A stretch of DNA of 64,000 nucleotides from Polytrichum commune (Eukaryota; Streptophyta; Polytrichopsida; Polytrichales; Polytrichaceae). Each line of letters starts with the position of its first letter. Positions within the stretch are counted from its first letter, which is position 1. Positions 11,134 through 23,000 of this stretch are shown here, one piece after another. The notes below the pieces were generated by a model that was not told where the DNA came from, searched no databases, and saw only the letters and a list, made by a program, of their open reading frames with translations. A program made the translations under genes and the position numbers. The DNA lies in NCBI GenBank assembly GCA_950295325.1, contig OX485804.1:37572001-37636000 (forward strand), given 5' to 3'.

Positions 11134-11784
11134 CCAATTATAAGATAACCATTTACAAAATTTGAGCACACAACGGGAATACCGGCAATGAAATATCCAG
11201 CACACTAGTAGACAAAGAAGCCCAAAAAGACCCCCCAAAAAAATCCTCATCCCATTAATACACATTGCCCAAACCATCTCATATTGGCTAGCCAAGAACC
11301 CAATTGCAACACGTGACGGGGCTATTTGCAACTTACACACATTCATTTAGAAAACACATCAAGGACATATAACTACCCTAGCAAAAAATAAATTGAATAT
11401 GTTGACAATTGGTTATCAAACAACCAAATTAATTAATCACGAACTATCTAACTACTTTTGAAAAACCCTGAGCATGTCAAATGCCCAAATAACCCACGTG
11501 TTCAAATTTAGATATGCACAATACATGGGAAACCATTGAAAAAATATCTCATGGCTTGTCCACTCCAAACCCTTTGACACATTGTGCCCACTTAACAATT
11601 GAGACACGTAGCCACACCTACTATCCAATTGCGAAAACCAACACCTAAAAGGTGTACATGTAGCATGCCACAACAGAGTTGTCCATCTAATAAGCCAACA
11701 AACATGCATGATTTTGCACTCACAAATGTCCAAACATCAACAAGCAACCACCTTACTGACACAATCTTAAAATGGCTACTACAA
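11134..11784 (+). pseudogene. LINE A fragment 2: RNase H end and Cys/His region
   Basis: Directly after the LINE B TSD the plus strand resumes the LINE A frame with YKITIYKI, a stop, then GNEISSTLVDKEAQK (RNase H C-terminal motif). Degenerate counterparts of the Cys/His domain follow: KFRYAQYMGN, then a CPLNN...DT.PHLLSNC.NQH pattern equivalent to CPICN...DTWLHVLL.C. Numerous stops mark it as the oldest LINE here. It is split again at 11785 by LINE D. Confidence 0.65.
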
Positions 11785-11796
11785 TGTGTATGCCCC

Positions 11797-13039
11797 GATA
11801 AAGGCCCCGTTAGATTCCTAGAAAAACAAATTATTAAATACGACAGGGAAAACAACTTGGAGAACATGGCCACACAAACCCCCAACACTTACAAATGGAC
11901 GGGAAATGCAGATATGGATAAAGAACTTTCGAACGAATTCTGGGAAAACCCGGAAATCACGGATAAACAAAAATCATGCCTCATCAAATTCATAACAGGA
12001 ACCTATATGGGCAATGCTCGAAAACAATTGTTCTTCGGTAGACAATCATATCCCTCTATTACATGCCCCATTTGCAACTCACATGAACCGGACACGTGGT
12101 TACATGTACTACTTACGTGTAAACAACAACATATACATTCACTTCACGTCAGAAGACACAACAAAGTTGTATGGGAAATTAGGAAATTACTAATCTCTTC
12201 TGAAAAATCTCGATGCTATATTCTCATGAACGCTTGCACCTTTAATAATACATCCCAGGAAAACACCGTTCCCAAATGGCTACTCCCTTGCACATGCGGT
12301 ACACAAAGATGCCATTGTAACTCCAGATTTAGACCCGACATCCTTTGTGTTAAAGGATTCCCGTACCAAAACGACCCCCCCACAGACATGGACCCCAACC
12401 TCACCATACAATTCATCGAATTCACATACTGTAATGATAGATTCTCTCCAGAAACAATCGAAGCAAAACATAACAAATATAAACCATTAATCGATAGTAT
12501 TGTTGCTAGAGGATGGAAAGTTGACCCCCTTATTATAATCACCGCAGGCGCTAGAGCCACTACACACATTCCTTCAATGAAATCACTCGAAAATCAATTT
12601 AATATACCTATGCCTATCATTAAAAATACTTTTTAAAACATCAATACTATCGCTATTAAATATGCCATGTCTATCCTCCTACACAAAAGAAGAATAGAAA
12701 ACCACCAACCCCTACCCCAAACACTAGACCCCCCATAGACAAAGCCATAAAACTTTGGTAATTAAGCCACTCTACTCCATCCACTAACAAATGTAATAAA
12801 GACTTGGCGACCCAAACCATGCCAACAACCCCCCCCCCCCCTAAAACTAACCATTTTGGTTCTTGTTGCTAGTAACTGGTGACTATAGTGTCTACTCTCG
12901 AAAGGGAGGAGTAGATCTTTACCTCCATACCTTTGTCCTGTGGGCATCGGATTGGAGGAGGATCGAACAGACACTTCACTCACGTCGGTCTCCTCCGGAG
13001 ACCGAAGTTTTTTTTTTTTTTTTTTTTTTTTTCTTCTTC
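11797..13039 (+). mobile_element. LINE D: 5'-truncated LINE 3' end with 12-bp TSD
   Basis: A perfect 12-bp TSD TGTGTATGCCCC lies at 11785-11796 and 13040-13051. The insert begins inside the ORF (DKGPVRFLEKQ) and reads through CPICNSHEPDTWLHVLLTC, CTCGTQRCHCNS and ILLHKRRIENHQ to a stop at about 12738. The frame is open to 12634, where a TAA replaces an expected codon. The 3' untranslated region contains a 14-C run at 12829 and the shared CTATAGTGTCTACTCTCG word. It ends in a poly-T/CTTCTTCT tail at 13010-13039. This is the least decayed LINE copy. It split LINE A, which resumes after the second TSD. Confidence 0.88.
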
Positions 13040-13051
13040 TGTGTATGCCCC

Positions 13052-13167
13052 ACTTTGCAATGCAAATGTTTATCAAAACCAAGACCCGACATACTATGCA
13101 TACTTGGAGCACCCAACCAAAGTCGAACACTGATGACCCGAACATCACTTCTCAAACTACATTCCAA
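13052..13167 (+). pseudogene. LINE A fragment 3
   Basis: Immediately after the LINE D TSD the plus strand reads TLQCKCLSKPRPDILCILGAPNQ. This is the LINE A counterpart of QRCHCNSRFRPDILCVKGFPYQ in LINE D. The similarity ends near 13167, where a different repeat begins. Confidence 0.6.
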
Positions 13168-13565
13168 CCTCCCTAATATCACACATGTGACAACCTAAGT
13201 GCACGTGCTATCAAGGAGGGTTGTAGTGTTAACATGGAAGCATGACATTAGAGTATTATTGTGGTGTGACATTATGGAATAACACAAAGCAAACATTGCA
13301 ATATTGACGATAATGACGATAATAACAATGATGACAATGTGATGTGTGCAAGGTTGTGATTTAAATTCTTTGGTGGATTATTTGTAAGTCAAAACCTGTG
13401 ATAAACGGGAGGGAAATGTGACTAGAAGGAGGAAAAATAAAACTAAGCAACATCCGTTCCCTAGGGCTTCATGATATAAGAGAGGGAGTGACATGGACGG
13501 TGACATTTTAGAGGCTAGGGTGTACAATTCATAGAGTTTATGTGCTACTACGATTGATATTTGTG
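13168..13565 (+). repeat. Dispersed repeat, copy 1 (inverted copy at 14885-15415), interrupts LINE A
   Basis: It starts CCTCCCTAATATCAC. The same sequence in reverse complement ends near 15415, and similarity continues through words such as AAGTGCAC, ATTGCAATGT and TTTGGTGGATTATTT. Fragments 3 and 4 of LINE A flank it, so it is an insertion of about 400 bp. Terminal repeats and the TSD could not be settled. A non-autonomous DNA element is likely. Confidence 0.5.
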
Positions 13566-13569
13566 TTAG

Positions 13570-13865
13570 GCCATCGACCACAAACAAAATAAGTATGACC
13601 CACTAATAGCAATGCTCAAACAAACAAGTTGGCAAGTCAGCCCCCTAATCGCTATGACGATGGTGTTAAGGGGAGCCATCCACGAACAATCCATTGAAAA
13701 CATACCGCAAGGATACCAAAAGGCCCATACTAAATGCCTTATGAAAACCATACACCAAAATGTCATAGAATATCTCACAGACCTAATACTCAATAAAATA
13801 AAATTAGATAACGAACCAACACATGTCTTTGCCCCATAACCACCACCGCCCTACAATCTTCTTCT
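13570..13865 (+). pseudogene. LINE A fragment 4: C terminus and tail
   Basis: The plus strand reads HKQNKYDPLIAMLKQTSWQV, matching AKHNKYKPLIDSIVARGWKV of LINE D. It goes on through LMKTIHQNVIEYLTDLILNKIKLDNE (compare NTFKNINTIAIQYAMSILLHKRRIEN) to a stop at 13839. A CTTCTTCTTTTTT run at 13858-13870 may be the LINE A 3' tail. Confidence 0.5.
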
Positions 13866-13870
13866 TTTTT

Positions 13871-14411
13871 GTAAAAAATGTCCCAAACCTTGTTGCTACA
13901 TCATGGGAACCATGATCAATATGAAGGCTAGGGGACTCACATTCATGCCGATGGGAGCATATGCGATATTATATATTTTAATTTCTTTCCATTTCTCTTC
14001 TTTTCTTTTGTTCCTAACCTCATGCATCCCTCCCCCCCTCCCATGGTTTTATGATGCTAGAGATTTGTGGCGTTTAAATGAACTCCTCCATATGGATGAA
14101 GGGGCTATGTTAAAAAAGATAGTAATAAAATCCCCTACATGTTGAGATGCAATTCATTCCAATTGGACCCCATTAAATTAACTTGGAGTTTCTGATGCCA
14201 TTTACGGAGTCAAATATTTTGAAACTAACTATTTGCAAGTTGTAGAATAGTTCATTGCATTGTCCCCTTCATATTAGACAAGATTACATGGACACTAAAA
14301 TCCTTTACTGTTTTATGTCCTTGTGTCACACCGGTATTGGTTAGGTATCGTCTTTTTGTATACACCATTCATGTACTACCTATAATGAGGATGCCACATT
14401 TTCTTATAGTG
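13871..14411. other. No recognisable feature
   Basis: AT-rich sequence with a CT-rich stretch near 13985-14045 and short open frames only. I see no gene or clear repeat boundary here. Confidence 0.5.
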
Positions 14412-14715
14412 TTATGGTAAGAGTATTTGATGGCATTCATGTTTTGGATATCATTTGGGTTTATATGCCATGCAAGAACCTTCATATATACCAGCTAGGT
14501 AAAATTACCTTGGTATCACTATGGTTTAGAATAGTATTGACCCAAATAATAACTTGTGTATACAAAGATTCTCTCAACTTGAGATACCCACTAAATATCA
14601 ATAATCGACTAGCATTAAAATTTTGACATTCATGGATAGGTGCTTTGATACAATTATTGATAAGCTGATTATTGATACCATGCATTCACCTATATACCAA
14701 ATCAACACTAGCTGA
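14412..14715 (+). repeat. Dispersed ~300-bp repeat, copy 1 (copy 2 at 59745-60050)
   Basis: The stretch shares an ordered series of near-identical words with SDP6 intron 2, for example GATATCATTTGGG, ATGCCATGCAAG, GTAAAATT.CC.TGGTATCA, ATTGACCCAAA and TTGATACCATGCATTCACCTATATA. Both copies are in the same orientation about 45 kb apart. It has no coding capacity. Confidence 0.75.
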
Positions 14716-14884
14716 CACAAATGCACACAACCCCATATTGGTGAAGGATGCAAAATGGGGAATACGCCAAATATTTCACAAATATGGTGAAATAATTGTG
14801 GTAAATATTTATTAAAAAAATGATAAAGGGTTCACACAATGACATTATACCTACTCTCTTCAAAATAATTCTAGACAATATCAA

Positions 14885-15415
14885 ACAATCTTTCACAATT
14901 CAAATAAAGCAAAAATCCATACACAATGGCACTCGTGACGGTGGTGGGAGTCTACGAAAGATGAACACATGTCCACAACTGGATATCTAAAATCTCATGC
15001 CTTGTTGTCACATTACCATCCCATATATCATAGATTACGACATTAAAATAATCCACCAAAGACTTCAAACCATACACTCACATGCATCATTGTCATCATT
15101 GTTGTCATTGTTGTTATTGCAATGTCAACATTGTGTTGTTCCACGATGCCACCCGCTGCACTAATAGCCCACCCACACTGACTTATGCAAGCCATTAATT
15201 AACGATTTCTACCGGCAGGGGTCACCTGCAGAGTTGGTTCAACCAATGAGAGCCACTGGATGTAACCGGTGTTCTAACTCACCGTTCACTGATGGCCTGC
15301 ACCAATAAGTGTGGGTGAGCTATAAGTCCCTATTATCATGTATCCATAAGAACACTGCAACCTCCTCGATATCATGTGCACTTTGGTTGCCATAGGCGTG
15401 ATATTAGGGAGGTTA
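14885..15415 (-). repeat. Dispersed repeat, copy 2 (inverted relative to 13168-13565)
   Basis: Read on the minus strand from 15415 it begins CCTCCCTAATATCAC and follows copy 1 through AAAGTGCAC, TTGTCATCATTGTTGT and CCACCAAAGA. Similarity weakens beyond about 14950. It may form a long stem with copy 1 in single-stranded nucleic acid. Confidence 0.5.
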
Positions 15416-15818
15416 GAGCGTACTTGAATATAGTAGGCAGGGAAATTGGGGAAGGGCCAACATGCAAGATGCATGTTGCCATGTGGACGAGAATTCAAGG
15501 GAGGCAACACCCAGGGTTAGATACCCGGGAGGCGGCAATAAAAGGTAGATACCCGGGAGGCACCTAAGATGGGGCGGGTATGGGCTAAGGCAGAGGGGGG
15601 GGGGGGTAGGATTATTTAAATGTTGAATTTTTGTCCTTTTATTACTGTGTACTTAGATTCATTCTTTTATTATTAGAACGTTTCCCACATAGTTTTCATC
15701 CCAAATATAAAGTGTGATCGTTTAATAATTAAAGTGAAGATATATATTCCTTCTTCAACGGATCCCACATGTCCTCCAAAGTGTGAATATTATCGAGCCT
15801 ACAGTAGGTAGTAGAATA

Positions 15819-16177
15819 GAAGAAGAAGAAGAAGAAGAAACGCTGACCATGTGATCAACGTGATTGAAATGCCCGTTCGACCCACCCTTGGCATTAAACC
15901 CTCAGGGCATAATACCAATGGTGGAGGACTACTAACCCCTCTCGGGGTGGGCACTATAGTGACACACTATACTAGTTCCTAACTAGCCACTAGTGCCTTG
16001 AGGGTACCTGGACATGGAATCCCCCCAAAGGTACCCATACAACAAGGCCCAATGACCCCCCACCATAATTGGGTGGACTAAGGTGGTGAGCACCACGCCG
16101 GCATGGGGAATAGTACCCACAACCTCCTCATTGGGAGCCATAAGCCCTAACCACCAAGCCAAGCCCGTGGTGCCTTA
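15819..16177 (-). mobile_element. Full-length tRNA-type SINE, 359 bp, 11-bp TSD
   Basis: The 11-bp TSD GTAGTAGAATA lies at 15808-15818 and 16178-16188. On the minus strand the head has an A-box-like GGCTTGGTGGTTAGGGC and, about 35 bp further, a B-box-like GGGTACTATTCCC. A body follows, and the 3' end is a (TTC)n tail (GAA repeats at 15819-15840 on the plus strand). The last ~150 bp align with the 3' ends of LINEs B, C and D (CACTATAGTG, then GGGTCGAAC, then TCACGTTG). This suggests a LINE of this family mobilised it. Confidence 0.85.
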
Positions 16178-16188
16178 GTAGTAGAATA

Positions 16189-16819
16189 AACAAATAAAGT
16201 GACATTTTTTTATGCTTACCACAAGGGGTTAGTGAACATATTGAGATGTATGTTAATAATAATAAAAAGGTTGAAAGCAGTTTTTAAGCAATATCAACAG
16301 TTTGTCTTCTACGTCATATAATTCATATGCATAGGTGTTTTGGGTCAGAATGACAAGGGTCCGAGTTATTGCATTACACTGAGAAAATACACCGAGAGTA
16401 GGTGTTACGTCGTTTTCCTCAATGTTTCACTCACTTTTACTTGGGATAATTAACTAAGAGAGCCATAAATTTTATTTATTTTTCCAATATGGGTTCTCAT
16501 GGGGTCGCCTCATTCAGCTACTACATCTTCTCTAATCACCATTTCAAGTAGCAAATGGTGTTTGGTCAACAACAAATCATTTTTGTGGTCAACCAATTAA
16601 AAGGTCAACCAAAAATACTCACTTGCAATGTGTAGGTTGGGGGAGGGGGGCAAACTACCACCTTATAAACCTTATGGTGCTCTTTGACTATCAAGTATTT
16701 GAAATTACCACCCAATTTATGAACTGCTAGGCCCTAACCAATCGGGATTTGCAACTAGCCGTTATCAATTGCCAATCGTGTGAGGATGGAACTTTAGTCA
16801 TTTTGGGCAATGATGGGTG
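16189..16819. other. No recognisable feature
   Basis: AT-rich DNA between the two SINEs. One G-rich stretch (TTGGGGGAGGGGGGC) lies at 16638-16651. No ORF or repeat boundary could be supported. Confidence 0.5.
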
Positions 16820-16829
16820 ACCATATTCA

Positions 16830-17100
16830 AGAAGAAAAAACGTTGACCATGTGATCAGTGTGATTGGAATGCTTGTTCGACCCACCCTTGGCATTAAACC
16901 CTCAGGGCATAATACCAGTGGTGCATGACTACTAACCCCTCTCGGGGTGGGCATTATAGTGACACACTATACTAGTTCCTAGCTAGCCACTAGTGCCTTG
17001 AGGATACCGGACATGGAATCCCCCCAAAGGGCTTTGAGGTACCCATACAACAAGGTCCAAGGACCCCCCACCATAGTTGGGTGGACTAAGGTGGTGAGCC
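16830..17100 (-). mobile_element. 5'-truncated SINE, 271 bp, 10-bp TSD
   Basis: The 10-bp TSD ACCATATTCA lies at 16820-16829 and 17101-17110. The copy is clearly the same family as the SINE at 15819-16177, in the same orientation, and differs by scattered substitutions plus a small insertion near 17025. The head with the A- and B-boxes is missing, as expected from 5' truncation during target-primed reverse transcription. Confidence 0.85.
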
Positions 17101-17110
17101 ACCATATTCA

Positions 17111-18159
17111 CAATCTATGTACACATGCAATCTTATGTCTCATATAATCCAACTCCATATCTATGATGATGACTTTGATAGCTCAAGAAGTTGTCGAGCG
17201 ACATTCAATGAGTGCTTCAAGAGCCGCCTACACCTGGAATAGTACTCGGGGTGGGTGATTTCATAGCTCATGTGGTTGGTTGAGAATATCCAGTCAACCG
17301 AATGCCCAACAACCGGTACGAACAAGTGGACCATGGGTGGCAGGTGGCATTGGAAATAAAAGTGCTAAGAAGGTCACCTATCCAAACAATATTCCACCCT
17401 TAGGCAACTTAACCTTGGACTTCAAATGCGATTCAAATTAAGGTCTTGGTTTCAACCCACCTTGGCCCTTGTGGAGAGATTATTTGCAATTTGGCTTGTT
17501 CGTGCCTATTGAAGGTGAACACCTTTGAAAGATGCAAATTTCTTAATGATGTCCGTTTTGGAATAATATATCTTAAATTATACTAGCTTCAAGATGAAGC
17601 AATAGAATATTTCACAATGGTACCAACATCGGATTTATTTTTATTTTTATTTTTATTTTTCTTGTTGGGGGGAGGGTATATTTTGTGATTGAATACAATG
17701 ATAATACTTGAATTTCTAATTTGCAATAGGCTTCAACATCGAACATGGTAGCTCCAACTAAATGTCAAACGAGTTTGACCTTTGTCCACGACGGGGATAA
17801 TACCTATTGTGTACAACTAGAAATGCCGTCCAACTATAAAATCTCAAGACATGCTAAACCATGGAAATAGCCATGGCTTTTGTTTTGTGCTACCATGATG
17901 AGGTCTTCTCGTGTATATGAGACCAATATGCACATTTTGCAACTACGACAATCATGTTCACCAAATTCACATAGTACCATGCAATACATACCCTTGAAAC
18001 CCCCAACCTCATCTAATGTTTTACATTCATCATTGACATAGTCAATTTCTTTTACTTGCGTTAGGGGTGCTAGTTGTTGTCCTACTTCCAACTATCTAGC
18101 ATTATCAGTTGGCTATTAGTTCTTTACTGCATTAATGATAATATGATTGATGGTGTTGC
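17111..18159. other. No recognisable gene; flank of the pogo-like relic
   Basis: A T/A-rich TTTTTATTTTTATTTT run lies at 17636-17660. An 85-codon minus-strand frame at 17834-18091 contains several cysteines but I do not recognise it. The N-terminal part of the pogo-like transposase would be expected here, but I could not find its DNA-binding domain. Confidence 0.4.
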
Positions 18160-18993
18160 CTTATGTCATCCCCCCAAGGTAGTAATTTCCATAATAACTT
18201 ACCAATTTCACAAGTACAACACTGACTGCATTTGGAATGTGGACGAGAGTGGTGCTCAAACCGGAAAGAATGGAGGAGTTAGGGCATTGGCATCAAAAGA
18301 ACACATCAAGTACATTGACAAGTGTTTGATGAACGCCAACATCTTTCCATGTTTTCTTGCATCAATGCCAATGGAGATTGCATCCCAAATTTTTACATAT
18401 TCAAGGGCAAACAATGTCAGGGGCACTACATCAAAGGATGTGAGACTGGAGCATGCACAGTGATGCAACCAAGTGCATGAATAATGACATTTTTGTTTGA
18501 TACGTGTTTGGACCACTTCATTGTATGTGTTAAAAAAAAAGTGGAAACATGTCTTAAAGTTTGGACAACCAATACCTTTTGGTTATGAATGGTCATGCAA
18601 GTCATGTCATGGTGATGTAGTGAACAAGGCAAAGGCAATTGGCCTTGATGTCATCACCTTGCCTTCTCACTCATGACATGCCTTACAACCTCTTGATATT
18701 TATTGCTTCAAGAACTTCAAGTCTACTTTTCGTTCATGTTGTGATTCTTGGACATCGACTCATAGAGGAGTTTGAGCCAATAAGAAAGATCTTGCAAATG
18801 CGATGGCAAGAAGGTTGAAGAATGCATTCACATCCGATAACATAAATGAAGGTTTTTAGGCTATGGGAATGTGGCCATTGGACAAAGATGCAATGGTCAA
18901 CAAGATGGCATCTTTGGAGGTATTTGTACATAATGAGAGGGAAGTTGATGTGCGGATTGAGGAGGTGGAGGACATCACTATATGAAATAATGA
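18160..18993 (+). pseudogene. Pogo-like (Tc1/mariner, DDE_1) transposase relic, left half
   Basis: IWNVDESGAQTGKNGG at about 18229-18277 corresponds to the first catalytic aspartate block of pogo/CENP-B-type transposases (usually NVDETG). After a frameshift, PNFYIFKGK and CETGA at about 18387-18450 follow, then LVMNGHASHV and LPSHS.HALQPLDIYCFKNFKSTFR at about 18580-18735. These are the second aspartate block and the LQPLD motif. Several stops and frameshifts are present. It continues at 31040 after the 12-kb transposon, which inserted with a 10-bp TSD. Confidence 0.75.
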
Positions 18994-19003
18994 AGTGAAT
19001 TAC

Positions 19004-19060
19004 CAGGGTTGCTAAAGTATGAGCAGGGAGCAATGAGCGTTGAGCGTTGAGCATTGAGAA
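19004..19060 (+). repeat. Left terminal inverted repeat of element 2
   Basis: It begins CAGGGTTGCTAAAG and continues with subterminal direct repeats of the type GAGC(A/G)TT. Element 1 shows the related end GTTGCTAGGGCATGAGC. Such clustered short repeats are commonly transposase binding sites; this role is inferred. Confidence 0.75.
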
Positions 19061-20462
19061 ATATCAAAAAAATGTGTGAAAAAAAATATTTTTTTACTAT
19101 AAGTTTCATATGTGAGTGGTTGAAAAGAAAAACCTATGGCTATAAATGCTCTCAAAGACGATGAATGGAGATGAATGGAGTTGGATGAATTGTTTGTAGT
19201 TATTTTTATGGATGAAAATGAATTTGGATGATTGTTGAAATGAAACTAAAAAAATCAATTATTTAGGATCAATTACCAAGTACTTTAGATCCAAGGTTTA
19301 AGGTGTTTTTTTGGAAACTAAGGATCTGTACATGGTGTTACGAAACAATTTGAGTGAATACACCATTTTCAATTAAATTTTATAATTACTTTTAAGCAAT
19401 ACTGAGATTCATCAAATTTATTTTTATGCTAACACAAAGTCAACGATTTTCTCATTATTAGTTGAGTCTAGGTGGACAAACAAACAACCCCTCTTAAAAA
19501 CCTTATCATTTACGAGTTTTAGTTACATGTTTCCATGTAAAAGAAATGACATGTTGTTAATTAAACAAAATTGATTCAATCTAGAAAAATTAATAAAATT
19601 TAATCTCTAAAATGAAGATGTCTTCTAAAGTGGATATCCTTTAAAATTAAAAATATGTTTACCGCCACCTCAAAGATCACAAAACTACACAATAACTCAA
19701 GAATAAATTGAGATGCAAGAATGTAGTGGCCCTTGTAGTCTCACTACATCACATTAAAAAATCAACAAACAATAAGAGTGTTTACAAAAAGATCAATTTG
19801 ATCCAATACCACACATGCTAGAAGAATGATCACTAGCTTCACTACTATCACTGTTCATAAGCCCTAGTGTCTCCACATTGGCTTCTAGATCTAAAAACTT
19901 CTTGACAACAACATTGTATGAACGTCGTTTGGTAACAAGAATGGGTGATGAAGCCTCTGCCATAACTTTCGCTTGAGTTTCGATATAACATGGCAAACTC
20001 TTGGGACTAGGAGAAGGCGAGAGCACAAAATGTTGGAGAGAGTTCCCTCTACAATATACATTGAATAAACAGTTAGAAACTTGGAATAAATTTTCAAGTC
20101 TTACACAATAAAATAAAACAAAGACATGAATAAACAACAACCAACTTACTTACAACAACGTCTCTTTCGAGGCCTTGTGGAAGGCCTCACAATGTCCTCA
20201 TCATCTGAACCATTGTCCTCTACTAGTAGAGGACACTTGGTTTGGGGGTTGGCAATAGAAGTCGGAGGAGTATTCAAAGGTTCAAGAAGGGCTTTGAAAA
20301 TATCACTATCGCTCTCCAAGGCCAACAAATGACGTCCAATGTTGCGGGTTGCATGTATAGAGGGCCCTATTCATTGAATGCAAGACAATTAGTTCAAGCA
20401 AATATATTACATACAATGTATGAAAAAAAATGGATTAGGTAATGAGAACTAATGAAAATTAC

Positions 20463-21278
20463 CTGTAGATGCAAAACAATCTAGTACCACATCGCCGGGT
20501 TTTGAAAATGCCTCAATCAATAGTTGTACAAATAATGGATCTTTCTCACGGGCACCTCTCCATGGAAGAACCCCATTCATTAGCTGAGTTTGTAGAGAGG
20601 TGAAATTGTGGAGTAGGTCAATTTCTTCAAGGTTGATGCTTGCATTGCTAAGTTGTTGGTTTACGTAGATAGAAAACTTAGACACTACAAATGTTTCCTC
20701 CCATTTTCTGCGTACAAAAAGAAAAATCCGAAAGCGTTGTGACTGTCAAGGATAAACAAGTATGTCAATTAGTATTTGAGAAGCAAAATGTTGGTACGAG
20801 TGGATTCAAACATCAATATACCAAAAACATAATTTGGTAGATAGAAAAAACTTGCTATAGTTCTTATTTACAATTTTTTTTTGGGATGCATCAAAATTCA
20901 CAAATGAAAAAACTCAATAGAACTTACCCAACATTTAGATTTCTTGTAACTAGAAAGCTTCAACTCATTCACACCCATCCAGGAATCCAGTAGACGAAAG
21001 CCATATGTATCAGCACGCTCAAGTGTGAATTCCTTCACCTTTCCGTTTTCTGGGTGGAACAACAAAATTGCTCCATCATCATGAACATACTCTAAAGCAA
21101 ACTCAAAGATGGGTTCAATTATCTCTTCTTCATTCAACAAGTTCCAAACAGGAACATGAGAAGGTGATTCCGAGACATTGGGGACTGGTAGTCCGTCTGG
21201 GATATCAGCAACAATCAAGTCAAAACATGGACCAGAGATCACGTTGCCTCCAAGAGTTCGTACCCGCTCCCCTCCAAC
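20463..21278 (-). other. Methyltransferase catalytic region of the cargo gene
   Basis: Exon 20928-21278 encodes DLIVADIPDG followed by EEIIEPIFEFALEYVHDDGAILLFHP, a Rossmann-like segment. Exon 20463-20707 encodes WRGAREKDPLFVQLLIEAFSKPGD, the usual DNA-methylase segment preceding motif I, then VVLDCFASTG. The tyrosine of DPPY is replaced by aspartate, so this copy may not have been catalytically competent even before the frame breaks. Confidence 0.65.
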
Positions 21279-22900
21279 CTTGACAATAGAAAATGCACAT
21301 TTTTAGATTTAAGAATAACTTGCAATGCCATGTAACTTTATAACTTAATGTGAAATGAAAGAAAAACATTAGAATAAGACTATAGATGATAAATTTTATT
21401 TTTTTTGCAAAATTAAGCATTTCATCCCATGCTTGTGCATTTTTCCCAGTCTTCTCTTTGACACTAAGCATTGTAGAAATTGATGATGGTAGAATTAGAG
21501 CTTGAGGCTCAATACCATGTCTATTGGGCTGAATTGTTGACCTAGCAATATACTATGATGAATCAAATGCATTTGGAGGAATAGATAGAAGAGTTGGAGG
21601 ACAATGAGAGCGAGCTGTATCAATCACTTCAAAAGGAGTGGGAGACACAAGTGAAGGAGGAGGTGCAATAATAGATGCTGGCATGGACGAAGAAGGCGTG
21701 TCATCTTTTGTGGTAGTATTTGTCGCCATCTTCTTTATAAATTTTTTCTCCCTTGGCTTCCTCCCCTTCTTCACTGGTGCAACCTCTTCAATTTCCACCT
21801 CTTCCTTTAAAAACTCCTCTTGTGTGGTTGTTTTAGGATAGTCTTTAGCAACCTCTTTCTCAGGTCCCTCAAGTGCCAGGGCAAAACTCCTTGGACACTC
21901 TAGGTACCAAGGACAAGCTTGGAGTTCTTGGGCAGAAAACCCCCGTTGTTGAGTGAAGGTGAACATACATCCCGTCAAAGACGTGTCAAGCCAACCCATG
22001 AAAAGCTTGGGCATAAATTTTCTTTCAATTCCACCTTTTGGAATCAACTCTCGTTTGAAATATATGCAATCACATAGAAAATGTTTGATTATTGCAATGA
22101 CAAATATGCATATTCAATTATTCTATGGATTTGTAAAGCAAGTCAAATGTAAATAAATAAATATAATTGAACAAAAAGATATACCTGTAGAGTAGCCTCT
22201 TTGTTGCAACATTTGTACCCTCTTGATCTTTGAAAGCTTTAGACCTCGAATATGAAGAATATTTTTTGAACAACCACCAAAAAGCATGATCCCATAACAC
22301 AATGCGCCATGTCTCCACATAATTTCCAATTGTGTCTAACTCATAGTTGGCACTCCAATGGACCTCAATATTCTCAGACTTTATGATGCTCATGAATTCT
22401 GCTTTGGCTGCTTCTTCCAACTTCAAAGAACCCGAGATATATTAGAATGATTTTTTAGAAAGCAAAGCATATCATAAAACAAACACCCATACAATATTAT
22501 TCTCCACAGTTATATACATGTCGTCCACAATGGCAATTTCATTTTTTTATAATTTCCAATTGCATTTTTTGGAGTTTAAAGGCGAATAATATACAAATGG
22601 AAAGGTATTACAAAATGTAAGTATTAAATATGTTGATGAAAAAATTGTTGATAATATACCTCAGCCCAAAAATCAGCTTTAGAGAGCCATGTCTCTAAGG
22701 TCAATGTGTTGAAACCAGGGGGTGGAAATCGAAAGCCATCTCTAGAAGTTTCACTGGAATTCCACCACCGAAGAAAACGAACCTTGTGGTGTGGTTGGAC
22801 CACACATGTAGGTATCCTTTGAAGTTTCTCCAATGACATCTCGGGTTTCTCATTGGTGCTGTAATGCAAGTTAATCTGAAAATTTGAAGGTGGACATTAT

Positions 22901-23000
22901 AGTCAAAACTAAAGACAAAACCAAAACCAAAACCAAAACCAAAACCAAAGTCAAAATCAAAATCAAAATCAAAATCAAAATCAAAACCAAAACAAAAAAT
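22901..23000. repeat. Short tandem repeat AACCAA/ATCAAA in a cargo-gene intron
   Basis: Five units of CAAAAC-type hexamer are followed by five TCAAAA-type units, lying inside the intron between exons 22660-22875 and 23044-23238. It looks like a hexanucleotide minisatellite with two sequence variants. Confidence 0.8.

Noticed and set aside
11599-12636. Single 345-codon ORF at the LINE D position
   Set aside because: It is chimeric: the first ~65 codons are an off-frame reading of LINE A, and LINE D only begins after the TSD at 11796.
15800-15845. CRISPR-like or simple-repeat array from GAA units
   Set aside because: It is the (TTC)n tail of a minus-strand SINE bounded by a TSD.
22047-22185. 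Clean splice between exon 22185-22420 and the next exon of the ParB-methylase gene
   Set aside because: The strong donor (CAG|GTATAT) is phase 2 and the available acceptors near 22050 give 0 or 2 bases, so no in-phase junction could be made; kept as a frame break.
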